From an uncultured Bacilli bacterium (GTDB taxonomy: Bacteria; Bacillota_I; Bacilli_A; RF39; UBA660), in contig CAKOXX010000024.1 in NCBI GenBank assembly GCA_934130405.1, forward strand, positions 1-18,574: DNA of 18,574 bases. Direction: 5' to 3'. The position numbers and the translations under genes were made by a program. Positions 1 through 6,622 of this stretch are shown here, in pieces. Under the pieces are notes generated by a model, which worked only from the letters and a program-made list of their open reading frames with translations, did not search any database and was not told the origin of the DNA. Every line of letters begins with the position of its first letter. The stretch's first letter is position 1.

Positions 1-1272
1 GGTGTATTTGAAGTTAAATCAACTGCTGGTAATAACCACTTAGGTGGAGATGATTTTGATAACAAAATTATGGATTACTTAGTTGAAACCTTCAAGAAGG
101 AAAATGGTGTAGATTTATCTAAAGATAAAATGGCTATGCAAAGACTTAAAGAGTTAAGTGAAAAAGCTAAGAAAGATTTATCTTCAATGACTACTACACA
201 AGTATCAGCACCATTTATTTCTCAAAGTGCCGATGGACCACTTCACTTAGAAATGACTTTAACAAGAGCTAAATTTGAAGAGTTAATTCATGACCTTGTA
301 ATGTCAACACTTGAACCAGTAAGAAAAGCTTTAAAAGATGCTGATATTAAAGCTAAAGACTTAGATAAAGTAATCTTTGTTGGTGGATCTACTCGTGTAC
401 CTTTAGTATATGAAACAGTTAAGAAAGAACTTGCTATGGAACCATCTCGTGAAGTTAACCCAGATGAAGTAGTTGCTATGGGTGCCTCTATTCAAGGTGG
501 AGTATTAACAGGAGATGTTAATGATATCGTTTTACTTGATGTAACACCATTATCACTTGGTATTGAAACATTAGGTGGCGTTATGACTGTATTAATTCCA
601 AGAAATACAACTATCCCAACTTCTAAATCAGAAGTATTCTCAACTGCTGCTGATAATCAACCAGCTGTAGATGTACATGTACTACAAGGTGAAAGATCAA
701 TGGCTAGTGATAATAAAACACTAGGAAGATTCCAATTAGCTGATATTCCACCTGCACCTAGAGGAGTTCCACAAATTCAAGTAACATTTGATATTGATGC
801 CAATGGTATCGTTAATGTAACAGCTAAAGATTTAGGAACTAATAAGGAACAAAAAATTACTATTACCTCTAATACAACATTATCAGATGAAGAAATCGAT
901 AGAATGATGAAAGAAGCAGAAGCTAATAAAGAAGCAGATAAGAAGAAAAAAGAAGAAGCTGATTTAAGAAATGATGCTGAACAAATGATTTTCCAATCTG
1001 AAAAAGCTTTAAAAGACTTAGGTGATAAAGTTGATGCTAAAGAAAAAGAAGAAGTAGAAGGCTTTGTTAAAGAGTTAAAAGAAGCTCTTGATAAGAATGA
1101 TATGGACAAAGTTAAAACTATTAAAGAACAACTTCAAGAAAAAGCTATGAACTTATCAGCTAAAGTATATGAACAAGCTGCAAAAGAACAACAAGAAAAT
1201 AGTAGCAATGAAACTTCAAATGATGATTCTAAAAAAGACGATGTTCAAGATGCTGAATATGAAGAAAAATAA
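1..1272 (+). CDS. dnaK: Chaperone DnaK (Hsp70), 3' part
   Basis: ATP-dependent Hsp70 chaperone of the cytoplasm, working with DnaJ and GrpE. The frame is open from the first base, so the N-terminal part (roughly 190-200 residues of the ATPase domain, by comparison with DnaK lengths) lies outside the window; an internal ATG at 70 is not the start. Visible signatures are the HLGGDDFD stretch at the left edge, the VGGSTRVPLV actin-fold motif, and the linker and start of the substrate-binding domain (DVTPLSLGIETLGG). A Lys/Glu-rich helical lid follows, then a disordered acidic tail ending in DAEYEEK. It ends in TAA and is followed at once by a strong hairpin. No CIRCE or other heat-shock operator is in view because the promoter is upstream. 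Identification is essentially certain; only completeness is lacking. Confidence 0.98.
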   Translation, partial: GVFEVKSTAGNNHLGGDDFDNKIMDYLVETFKKENGVDLSKDKMAMQRLKELSEKAKKDLSSMTTTQVSAPFISQSADGPLHLEMTLTRAKFEELIHDLVMSTLEPVRKALKDADIKAKDLDKVIFVGGSTRVPLVYETVKKELAMEPSREVNPDEVVAMGASIQGGVLTGDVNDIVLLDVTPLSLGIETLGGVMTVLIPRNTTIPTSKSEVFSTAADNQPAVDVHVLQGERSMASDNKTLGRFQLADIPPAPRGVPQIQVTFDIDANGIVNVTAKDLGTNKEQKITITSNTTLSDEEIDRMMKEAEANKEADKKKKEEADLRNDAEQMIFQSEKALKDLGDKVDAKEKEEVEGFVKELKEALDKNDMDKVKTIKEQLQEKAMNLSAKVYEQAAKEQQENSSNETSNDDSKKDDVQDAEYEEK

Positions 1273-1277
1273 TAATC

Positions 1278-1305
1278 TAAAAGTTCTAGGTGACTAGAAC
1301 TTTTA
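1278..1305 (+). terminator. Hairpin terminator after dnaK
   Basis: A perfect 12-bp inverted repeat (arms 1278-1289 and 1294-1305) closes a GTGA tetraloop of the stable GNRA type. It begins 5 bases after the dnaK stop. The T-run (TTTT) is part of the 3' arm rather than following it, so termination may be partial and some read-through into pepF is possible. Confidence 0.8.
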
Positions 1306-1339
1306 GCCTAATAATTGAGTAGTAATAGAAAGAGGACAT

Positions 1340-3130
1340 ATGAAACAATACAAAAATAGAAATGAAGTAGAAGAGAAGTATAAATGGGATTTAAGTGAGT
1401 ACTACAAAAATGATGATGAATTCTTTGCTTCTTATAAAAAATTAGACAAAGAATTAGACATATTAAAAGAATATGTTGGTTGTACTACTGATGCTGATAA
1501 ACTATATGACTATTTAGAAAAAGAAACAAATTTTGATGCAGAAATAGAAAAAATCTATATTTATGCTGTTATTAGAAATGACGAGGTATTAGGTCAAGAA
1601 GTACCTTTAGATATGCTTAATAAAGCTAGCTTATTGATAACTAAGTTTAGTAATTTAACAGCTTTTTTCAATCCAGAGTTATTGAAATTAACAAGTGCTT
1701 CTTATGAACAATTATTTACTCTTAATAAGAAACTAAAGGATTATAAACCATATCTAGATGATATTTATCGTTATAAAGATCACGTTTTAAATGAAGAAGA
1801 AGAGAAGATAGTAACTTCTTTAGTATCTGCTACTGATGATTTTAGTAATATTTCTTCTAACTTACTTAATAGTGAACATGATTATGGTAAGGTAAAAATT
1901 AATGATCATGAGAAAGTTGAATTAACAACTACTAACTCTCGTTTTCTAAAAACTTCTAAAGATAGAAATGTTAGAAAACAAGCTGATACAAAATTATTAA
2001 AGAAAGCAAGCGAGTATGCATCTACTACTGCTAGTCTTTTGAATGGTTATGTTAAACTAAAAGATACATTAGCGGGTATTTATCATTTTAATGATTCTTT
2101 GGAAGCAAAATTATTTTCTAATGAATTAAACGTTAAAATATATGATACTTTATCAAAAGTAGTTAGAGAAAACGTTGGGTCATTGCAAAGATATTATAAA
2201 GTAAGACAAAAAATACTTGGTTTAGATGAGTTATATACTTATGATTTAGGAACAAAACTTTCTAATTCTACTAAAGAATATTCGATTGAAGAAGCACAAC
2301 AAATCGTAAGAGAAGCCTTAAAGCCATTAGGAGAAGATTATCTATCTAAATATGATAAGATAATTAAGAATAGATATATTGATTACTGTCAATATAAAGG
2401 AAAAAGTAGTGGCGGTTATTCAATTAGTGGACATAAGACTAACTCAAGAATTCTTATGAGTTATAACTATGATTTTGAATCAATTTCCACTATTGCACAT
2501 GAAGCAGGTCATAATATTAATCATCAATATATGATTGAAAATAACCTTTTACCTTATCGTGAAAATACACCAGTTAATGCCGAAGTAACTTCTTTGATAA
2601 ACGAATGTTTACTTGCTAGTTATATGATTAAAAATGGTAAGACTAAAGAAGAGAAGATACTTGGACTTGAAAATATTATTGGTGTTATTGAATCTAACTT
2701 ATTTGGTGCTACTCGTGGATGTGATATAGAACGTTTAATGTATGAACATGTTCATAATGGTAATTGTTTAACTAAAGAATTCATGGGTAAAATAACTAAA
2801 GATTCACTAAAATACTATTACGGTAAAGAAGTTAAACTAACTAAGTATAGTTCATATAACTGGATATATATAAGTCATTATTATATGAATTTCTACTTAT
2901 ATAGCTATGCTATTTGTATAGCAGTAGCATCAAGTCTTGCTAAAGATATATTAGATGGTAAGGAAGAAACACTTACTAAATATTTAGAATATATTAAAGC
3001 AGGATCAAATATTAAACCTCTTGCTACATTTAAAATATTAGGTATAGATTTGGAAGAAGAAAGTGTCTATTTAAATGCTATTAAGTATTTTGATAGTTTG
3101 GTATATGAATTAGAAGAATTAATAAAATAG
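1340..3130 (+). CDS. pepF: Oligoendopeptidase F-type M3 metallopeptidase
   Basis: Zinc peptidase that cleaves short peptides in the cytoplasm. The 596-residue length is normal for PepF. The zinc motif HEAGH is at residues 387-391, and Glu415 in the NAEVTSLINE segment fits the third zinc ligand. The N-terminal half is helical and charged, as in the M3 family. The start ATG follows AGAGGA at 1331-1336. The gene lies between dnaK and dnaJ, after the dnaK terminator, and its TAG stop overlaps the Shine-Dalgarno sequence of dnaJ, so pepF and dnaJ are probably translated from one message. That suggests, but does not prove, a link between peptide turnover and the chaperones. No clear promoter is visible in the short gap 1306-1339. 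Confidence 0.95.
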   Translation: MKQYKNRNEVEEKYKWDLSEYYKNDDEFFASYKKLDKELDILKEYVGCTTDADKLYDYLEKETNFDAEIEKIYIYAVIRNDEVLGQEVPLDMLNKASLLITKFSNLTAFFNPELLKLTSASYEQLFTLNKKLKDYKPYLDDIYRYKDHVLNEEEEKIVTSLVSATDDFSNISSNLLNSEHDYGKVKINDHEKVELTTTNSRFLKTSKDRNVRKQADTKLLKKASEYASTTASLLNGYVKLKDTLAGIYHFNDSLEAKLFSNELNVKIYDTLSKVVRENVGSLQRYYKVRQKILGLDELYTYDLGTKLSNSTKEYSIEEAQQIVREALKPLGEDYLSKYDKIIKNRYIDYCQYKGKSSGGYSISGHKTNSRILMSYNYDFESISTIAHEAGHNINHQYMIENNLLPYRENTPVNAEVTSLINECLLASYMIKNGKTKEEKILGLENIIGVIESNLFGATRGCDIERLMYEHVHNGNCLTKEFMGKITKDSLKYYYGKEVKLTKYSSYNWIYISHYYMNFYLYSYAICIAVASSLAKDILDGKEETLTKYLEYIKAGSNIKPLATFKILGIDLEEESVYLNAIKYFDSLVYELEELIK

Positions 3131-3142
3131 GAGGTGTGATTT

Positions 3143-4285
3143 GTGGCAACTAAAAGAGATTATTATGAGGTATTAGGGGTTAGCAAAAGTGCAAGTCAAG
3201 ATGAGATAAAAAGTGCTTTTAGAAAACTTGCTAAGAAGTATCACCCTGATATTAGTAAAGAAGAAAATGCCGAAGAAAAATTTAAAGAAGTACAAGAAGC
3301 TTATTCGGTTTTATCAGATGAAAACAAAAGAAAACAATACGACCAGTTTGGTCATGCGGCTTTCCAAGGTGGTGCCGGTGGTGGCAATCCTTATGGTGGA
3401 TTTTCATCTGGTGGCTTTGGTTTTGACCCAAGTGATTTAGGAGATATTTTTGAAGACTTATTTGGTGGTGGTTTTGGCGGATTTTCTCAATCATCATCAA
3501 GAGGAGGAACAAGACGTCAACGTGGAAGTGATATGTTAATTAGAATGAGTTTATCATTTGAAGAAGCAGCTTTCGGTTGTGAAAAAGATATTGATTTAGA
3601 TGTCGTTGATTCTTGTGATAAGTGTAATGGTAAAGGTGGCTTTGACGAAAAGACTTGTTCTAAATGTCATGGTAGTGGAACTGTTACTGTTGAGCAAAGA
3701 ACTATTCTTGGTTCTTTTGTAACAAAATCAACTTGTCCAGACTGCTCTGGTACTGGAAAGACTTTTGGTAAAGTATGTTCTGATTGTCATGGAAGTGGAA
3801 CAGTTAAAGTTAGAAAGACAATTACTGTTCATGTTCCTGCAGGAATTGATAATGGCGAAAGACTAAGATTAGCAGGTAAGGGTCATGCTTCACCAAATGG
3901 CGGCGAACCAGGTGATTTATATTTAGAATTTTCTGTTAAAGAACACGAATACTTTAAACGTGATGGAAATGATATCTATCTTGAAGTACCAATTACTGTT
4001 GTTGAAGCAGCTTTAGGTACTAAGAAAGAAATACCAACTATTTACGGAAATATTACAGTAGCAGTACCAGCTGGAACTGATAGTGGTACGAAACAAAGAG
4101 TAAGAGGTAAAGGTATCAAAGATGATCATAGAAGAACTGGTGATATGTACATAATTTATAGCGTACAAACTCCAAAGAGATTATCAAGAGAACAGAAAAA
4201 ACTATTCGAGCAACTTGCTGATACCGATTTTAAAGATAGTGATATCGATAGATTTGATAAATTTACACGAAAGAATGAATCATAA
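3143..4285 (+). CDS. dnaJ: Chaperone protein DnaJ (Hsp40)
   Basis: Co-chaperone that stimulates DnaK ATPase activity and delivers substrates. Full length at 380 residues. It has a J domain at about 1-70 with the HPD motif at 34-36, and a Gly/Phe-rich stretch at about 72-125. A zinc-finger region starts at Cys158 with four CxxCxGxG repeats (CDKCNGKG, CSKCHGSG, CPDCSGTG, CSDCHGSG), followed by the C-terminal substrate-binding domain. The start is GTG at 3143, chosen because an ideal AGGAGGTG (3129-3136) sits 6 bases upstream and the protein then begins MATKRDYYEVLGV like other DnaJ. The Shine-Dalgarno overlaps the pepF stop. The stop codon lies inside the terminator hairpin. Confidence 0.98.
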   Translation: MATKRDYYEVLGVSKSASQDEIKSAFRKLAKKYHPDISKEENAEEKFKEVQEAYSVLSDENKRKQYDQFGHAAFQGGAGGGNPYGGFSSGGFGFDPSDLGDIFEDLFGGGFGGFSQSSSRGGTRRQRGSDMLIRMSLSFEEAAFGCEKDIDLDVVDSCDKCNGKGGFDEKTCSKCHGSGTVTVEQRTILGSFVTKSTCPDCSGTGKTFGKVCSDCHGSGTVKVRKTITVHVPAGIDNGERLRLAGKGHASPNGGEPGDLYLEFSVKEHEYFKRDGNDIYLEVPITVVEAALGTKKEIPTIYGNITVAVPAGTDSGTKQRVRGKGIKDDHRRTGDMYIIYSVQTPKRLSREQKKLFEQLADTDFKDSDIDRFDKFTRKNES

Positions 4286-4304
4286 AGGTTCGTTCTTTTT
4301 TTTT
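4270..4304 (+). terminator. Intrinsic terminator overlapping the dnaJ stop
   Basis: A 12-bp stem (4270-4281 with 4287-4298, two G-T wobbles) with loop ATAAA runs straight into nine T residues (4296-4304). The loop and arm include the dnaJ TAA, so the terminator starts within the coding region. It should end the pepF-dnaJ transcript. Confidence 0.85.
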
Positions 4305-4352
4305 CGACATTTTTCGTAAGTCTCACGTGATAACTTATCATCAGGTGATATT

Positions 4353-4880
4353 ATGCGAAAAGAAAAGTGGTGGGCACTTACATTACTTCTACTTACAGTA
4401 ATGTTTTCTTTTCTTAGTAAAGAAAATGAACAAAGAGAAGAATTAGAAGTAGCTAATACGAAAGTGACCTTTCAAATAGAAAACTTAACTTCGAAGATAG
4501 CAGTATATCAAGATAGAGAAATAGCAAGTGATTATTTAGTATTAGATAATTCCTTACCAAAAGAAAAAATTTTATCAATTGATGGAACAAATTCTAAGTT
4601 ACTACCTTATATCTTAGTTAAAAATTATGAATCAAGTGATTACTTAAAAAAGTATCCAAATTTTATATATGATAGCGAACTTTATCAAATATTTACTGTC
4701 ATCATAAATAATGAAGATAAAGTTACAACTAAAAATGATTATTTAGAATATTTAAATGAATTAAAAGACTTATCTAATTATTACATATTCTATGAACCCT
4801 CATTAGAAGATGAAATTGTTTTACTTAGAGTTCTTAATAATAACAATTCTATTATTTTAGGAGCAGTGAAGTTGGAGTAG
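4353..4880 (+). CDS. Single-pass membrane-anchored protein, unknown function
   Basis: 175 residues that I do not recognise. A short basic N-terminus (MRKEK) is followed by one hydrophobic segment at about 6-22 and then a Glu-rich, probably helical stretch. The remainder looks extracytoplasmic, with beta-rich and charged segments. There is no cysteine, so it is not a lipoprotein and has no disulfides. The start at 4353 is supported by AGGTGAT at 4343-4349. It sits 45 bases before the sigma-factor gene and reads the same way; that position would suit a regulator or partner of the sigma factor, but no anti-sigma motif is visible. Confidence 0.75.
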   Translation: MRKEKWWALTLLLLTVMFSFLSKENEQREELEVANTKVTFQIENLTSKIAVYQDREIASDYLVLDNSLPKEKILSIDGTNSKLLPYILVKNYESSDYLKKYPNFIYDSELYQIFTVIINNEDKVTTKNDYLEYLNELKDLSNYYIFYEPSLEDEIVLLRVLNNNNSIILGAVKLE

Positions 4881-4925
4881 TTTAAGTAACTTGCAATTTT
4901 ACTGAACAAAAGAAAGGATGAAAAT

Positions 4926-5771
4926 ATGAATACAGAAGAGTGGTTTATAGATGGTAATAATTTACCTAATTCACTACCAAAGAGTGAATTTGATTGGTTA
5001 TTAAGAAAAGTGAGAGAAGGAGATAGTGAAGCTTTAGAAAAGTTAGTGACACATAATATTCGCTTAGTATTATATGAAGTAGCAAAGAAGTATAAAAATA
5101 CTGATTATGATAAGAAAGAATTAGTAGCAGCGGGAAATCTTGGTTTACTTAAGGCTCTTAATACTTATGATTTAAGTAAAGAAATAGCATTTCCAACCTA
5201 TGCTGTTAAGTGTATTGATAATGAAATGTTAATGTGCTTAAGAAAAAATAAAAAACATCAAGGAGTAGATAGTATAGATAAAATAGTTTGTTATGATAAG
5301 AATGGTAATGAGATGAAATTAGAGGATAAGTTAAGTTCTGATATTGATGTCGCAGGTGACTATGAAAAACAAGAAACTTATCGAGCCATAAGAGAGATAG
5401 TTAACAATCTACCAGATAGAGATAGAGAAATAGTAATAATGTATTTTGGTTTTGATGATTATCCTATTTGTACTCAAGTTGATATTGCAGAGAAGTTACA
5501 TATTTCCCAGTCATATGCTTCAAGAGTTATTAATAAGATTTTAGCTAATATAAAGAAACAATTAGAAGCACAGAAAGTGATTGAAGTTAGAAAGAAAAGA
5601 CCAAGGAAAAAACGTGTTAGTTCTTGTTTGACGCAAAATACTTCTGTTAGTAATTTATCTATAAAGATAGAAAGTACTTCTCCTATAACTAGAACTGATA
5701 AGAAAGAAAAAGTAAATGAAACTAAGAAACAGAAAGAACCAGTTAAAGTCTTAAAATTAAAGAAAATTTAA
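4926..5771 (+). CDS. RNA polymerase sigma factor, SigE/SigK-like, with basic C-terminal tail
   Basis: A sigma-70 family factor that would direct RNA polymerase to a special promoter set. Region 2 is at about 36-108, with NIRLVLYEVAKKY, ELVAAGNLGLLKAL and the FPTYAVKCIDNEMLMCLRK helix, which closely follows the TYASRCIENEILMYLRR pattern of sporulation SigE/SigK. Region 4 is at about 151-211, with the recognition helix in LHISQSYASRVINKI. Region 1 is absent, as in small alternative sigmas. Unusually, about 70 Lys/Arg-rich residues (212-281) follow region 4 (for example VRKKRPRKKR); these look disordered and may bind nucleic acid. The start is set by AAAGGATG just upstream of 4926. No pro-sequence typical of pro-SigE or pro-SigK is obvious. 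The exact orthologue is not assigned. Confidence 0.88.
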   Translation: MNTEEWFIDGNNLPNSLPKSEFDWLLRKVREGDSEALEKLVTHNIRLVLYEVAKKYKNTDYDKKELVAAGNLGLLKALNTYDLSKEIAFPTYAVKCIDNEMLMCLRKNKKHQGVDSIDKIVCYDKNGNEMKLEDKLSSDIDVAGDYEKQETYRAIREIVNNLPDRDREIVIMYFGFDDYPICTQVDIAEKLHISQSYASRVINKILANIKKQLEAQKVIEVRKKRPRKKRVSSCLTQNTSVSNLSIKIESTSPITRTDKKEKVNETKKQKEPVKVLKLKKI

Positions 5772-5818
5772 TGTGTAATTTAACCAACTATTTTTCATAT
5801 ACTTAGAAAAACAACTTA

Positions 5819-5827
5819 TGATATAAT
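5819..5827 (+). promoter_or_regulatory. Extended -10 promoter for the acetyltransferase gene
   Basis: TG-A-TATAAT (5819-5827) is a consensus extended -10 located 23 bases before the ATG at 5851. No good -35 box is visible at the usual distance, which extended -10 promoters can tolerate. Confidence 0.55.
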
Positions 5828-5850
5828 GAAATAGAAGAAGTGATAATAAC

Positions 5851-6351
5851 ATGAATTATGAATTAAAAGAATTAACTGAAAATTTAATTGATAAAGAATT
5901 ATATAATATGTATCAAGATATTCCAAATGGTGAAAATGGTCAAACTAATTTAGCAGATGGAATTTCTTATGAAGATTTTATTAAATTTATTAACAAACAA
6001 ATTGAAAGAAAATATAATGATATAACATATGATGATACACCAACATTAACATATATTTTCTATGTAAATAACAAACCAGTTGGATATATATGCTTAAGAA
6101 CTAAAATTGATGATAATTGGATGAAATGGTCTGGTAATTTTTACTATCAAATTAGAAAAAGTGAAAGAAGAAAAGGATATGCAACAAATATGTTGCTATA
6201 TGCATTAGATATATTTAGAAAAATGAATTATAGTGAGGTTTATGGCAATGCTTCTAATGGAAATATAGGAAGCCAAAAAGTTATAGAAAATAATGGTGGA
6301 ATATTTTTATATGAAGATCATGGATCTAATTATTACAAAATAAAATTATAA
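5851..6351 (+). CDS. GNAT-family N-acetyltransferase
   Basis: 166 residues with the GNAT fold signature. A beta-bulge strand (TLTYIFYVNNKPVGYICLR, about 65-83) is followed by acetyl-CoA motif A (RKSERRKGYAT, 102-112, a variant of Q/RxxGxG/A) and its helix, then motif B (NASNGNIGSQKVIENNGG, 133-150) before the last strand. The substrate cannot be read from the sequence; small-molecule or protein amines are both possible. It appears to have its own extended -10 promoter and stands apart from the sigma gene. Confidence 0.9.
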   Translation: MNYELKELTENLIDKELYNMYQDIPNGENGQTNLADGISYEDFIKFINKQIERKYNDITYDDTPTLTYIFYVNNKPVGYICLRTKIDDNWMKWSGNFYYQIRKSERRKGYATNMLLYALDIFRKMNYSEVYGNASNGNIGSQKVIENNGGIFLYEDHGSNYYKIKL

Positions 6352-6391
6352 TATTTGTTTAAATGTTAATCGCCACTTAAATTTTAAATAA

Positions 6392-6420
6392 TTGTAAAGC
6401 AACGAAAAATATGGTATTAT
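6392..6420 (+). promoter_or_regulatory. Promoter of the poly-G leader and the 6623 gene
   Basis: TTGTAA (6392-6397), 17-base spacer, TATTAT (6415-6420) preceded by TGG, i.e. an extended -10. Transcription would begin near 6427. This is the only good promoter before the 6623 gene. Confidence 0.6.
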
Positions 6421-6472
6421 TAAAGTGTTAAAGAATATTAATAATGAAGAAGATAGGAAGTAGGTGCTTAGT

Positions 6473-6535
6473 ATGTATCAAATGACTAAAGTTAACTTAA
6501 AATTAACCTGGGGGGGGGTACTTATTAAGCAATAA
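6473..6535 (+). CDS. Leader mini-ORF (20 aa) carrying a G9 tract
   Basis: The sequence reads MYQMTKVNLKLTWGGVLIKQ and stops with TAA at 6533-6535. A plausible Shine-Dalgarno, TAGGTG (6461-6466), lies 6 bases before the ATG and within the 5' arm of the leader stem. Codons 13-16 are made almost entirely of the G9 tract (6510-6518), so slippage changes the reading frame. With one G fewer the frame stays open to TAA at 6570-6572, inside the terminator stem; with one more it stops at 6526-6528. Translation is inferred from position and Shine-Dalgarno only. Confidence 0.4.
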   Translation: MYQMTKVNLKLTWGGVLIKQ

Positions 6536-6565
6536 ACCTACTTTCTTTAATAGTGTAAAAATAAT

Positions 6566-6594
6566 GGAATAAGAAAAACTTATTCTGTTTTTTT
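6566..6594 (+). terminator. Intrinsic terminator between leader and the 6623 gene
   Basis: GAATAAG (6567-6573), loop AAAAA, CTTATTC (6579-6585), an extra G-T pair at the base, then a run of seven T (6588-6594). It lies only 28 bases before the ATG at 6623, which is typical of an attenuator rather than the end of an independent gene. Confidence 0.75.
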
Positions 6595-6622
6595 GTGCTT
6601 AGAGTAAGGTGAGGTAGTAAAA

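Larger units (their letters stand above)
6427..6594 (+). promoter_or_regulatory. Structured leader RNA / candidate attenuator upstream of the 6623 gene
   Basis: About 168 nt between the promoter and an intrinsic terminator. Stems visible by eye are 6458-6465 with 6536-6543 (8 bp, perfect), 6466-6470 with 6526-6530 (5 bp), 6471-6473 with 6519-6521, and an internal 6491-6495 with 6503-6507. The helix encloses a 20-codon ORF and nine consecutive G (6510-6518). CTTATT at 6521-6526 is complementary to AATAAG at 6568-6573, the 5' arm of the terminator. An alternative anti-terminator pairing, competing with the 6466-6470/6526-6530 stem, is therefore possible. It matches no riboswitch family that I recognise. 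Confidence 0.55.

Noticed and set aside
777..1109. 110-codon open frame on the minus strand inside dnaK
   Set aside because: Ser/Leu-rich translation typical of the antisense of a Lys/Glu-rich gene, with no Shine-Dalgarno; dnaK is unquestionable on the plus strand.
3213..3512. Open frames on both strands in the dnaJ Gly/Phe region
   Set aside because: Out-of-frame readings of the repetitive G/F-rich DNA; the DnaJ frame is certain.
4321..4349. Imperfect inverted repeat around the Shine-Dalgarno of the 4353 gene (TCAC...GTGA with TGATAA/TTATCA)
   Set aside because: The core palindrome leaves a loop of one base, or needs shortening to four pairs; too weak to call an operator or RNA switch.
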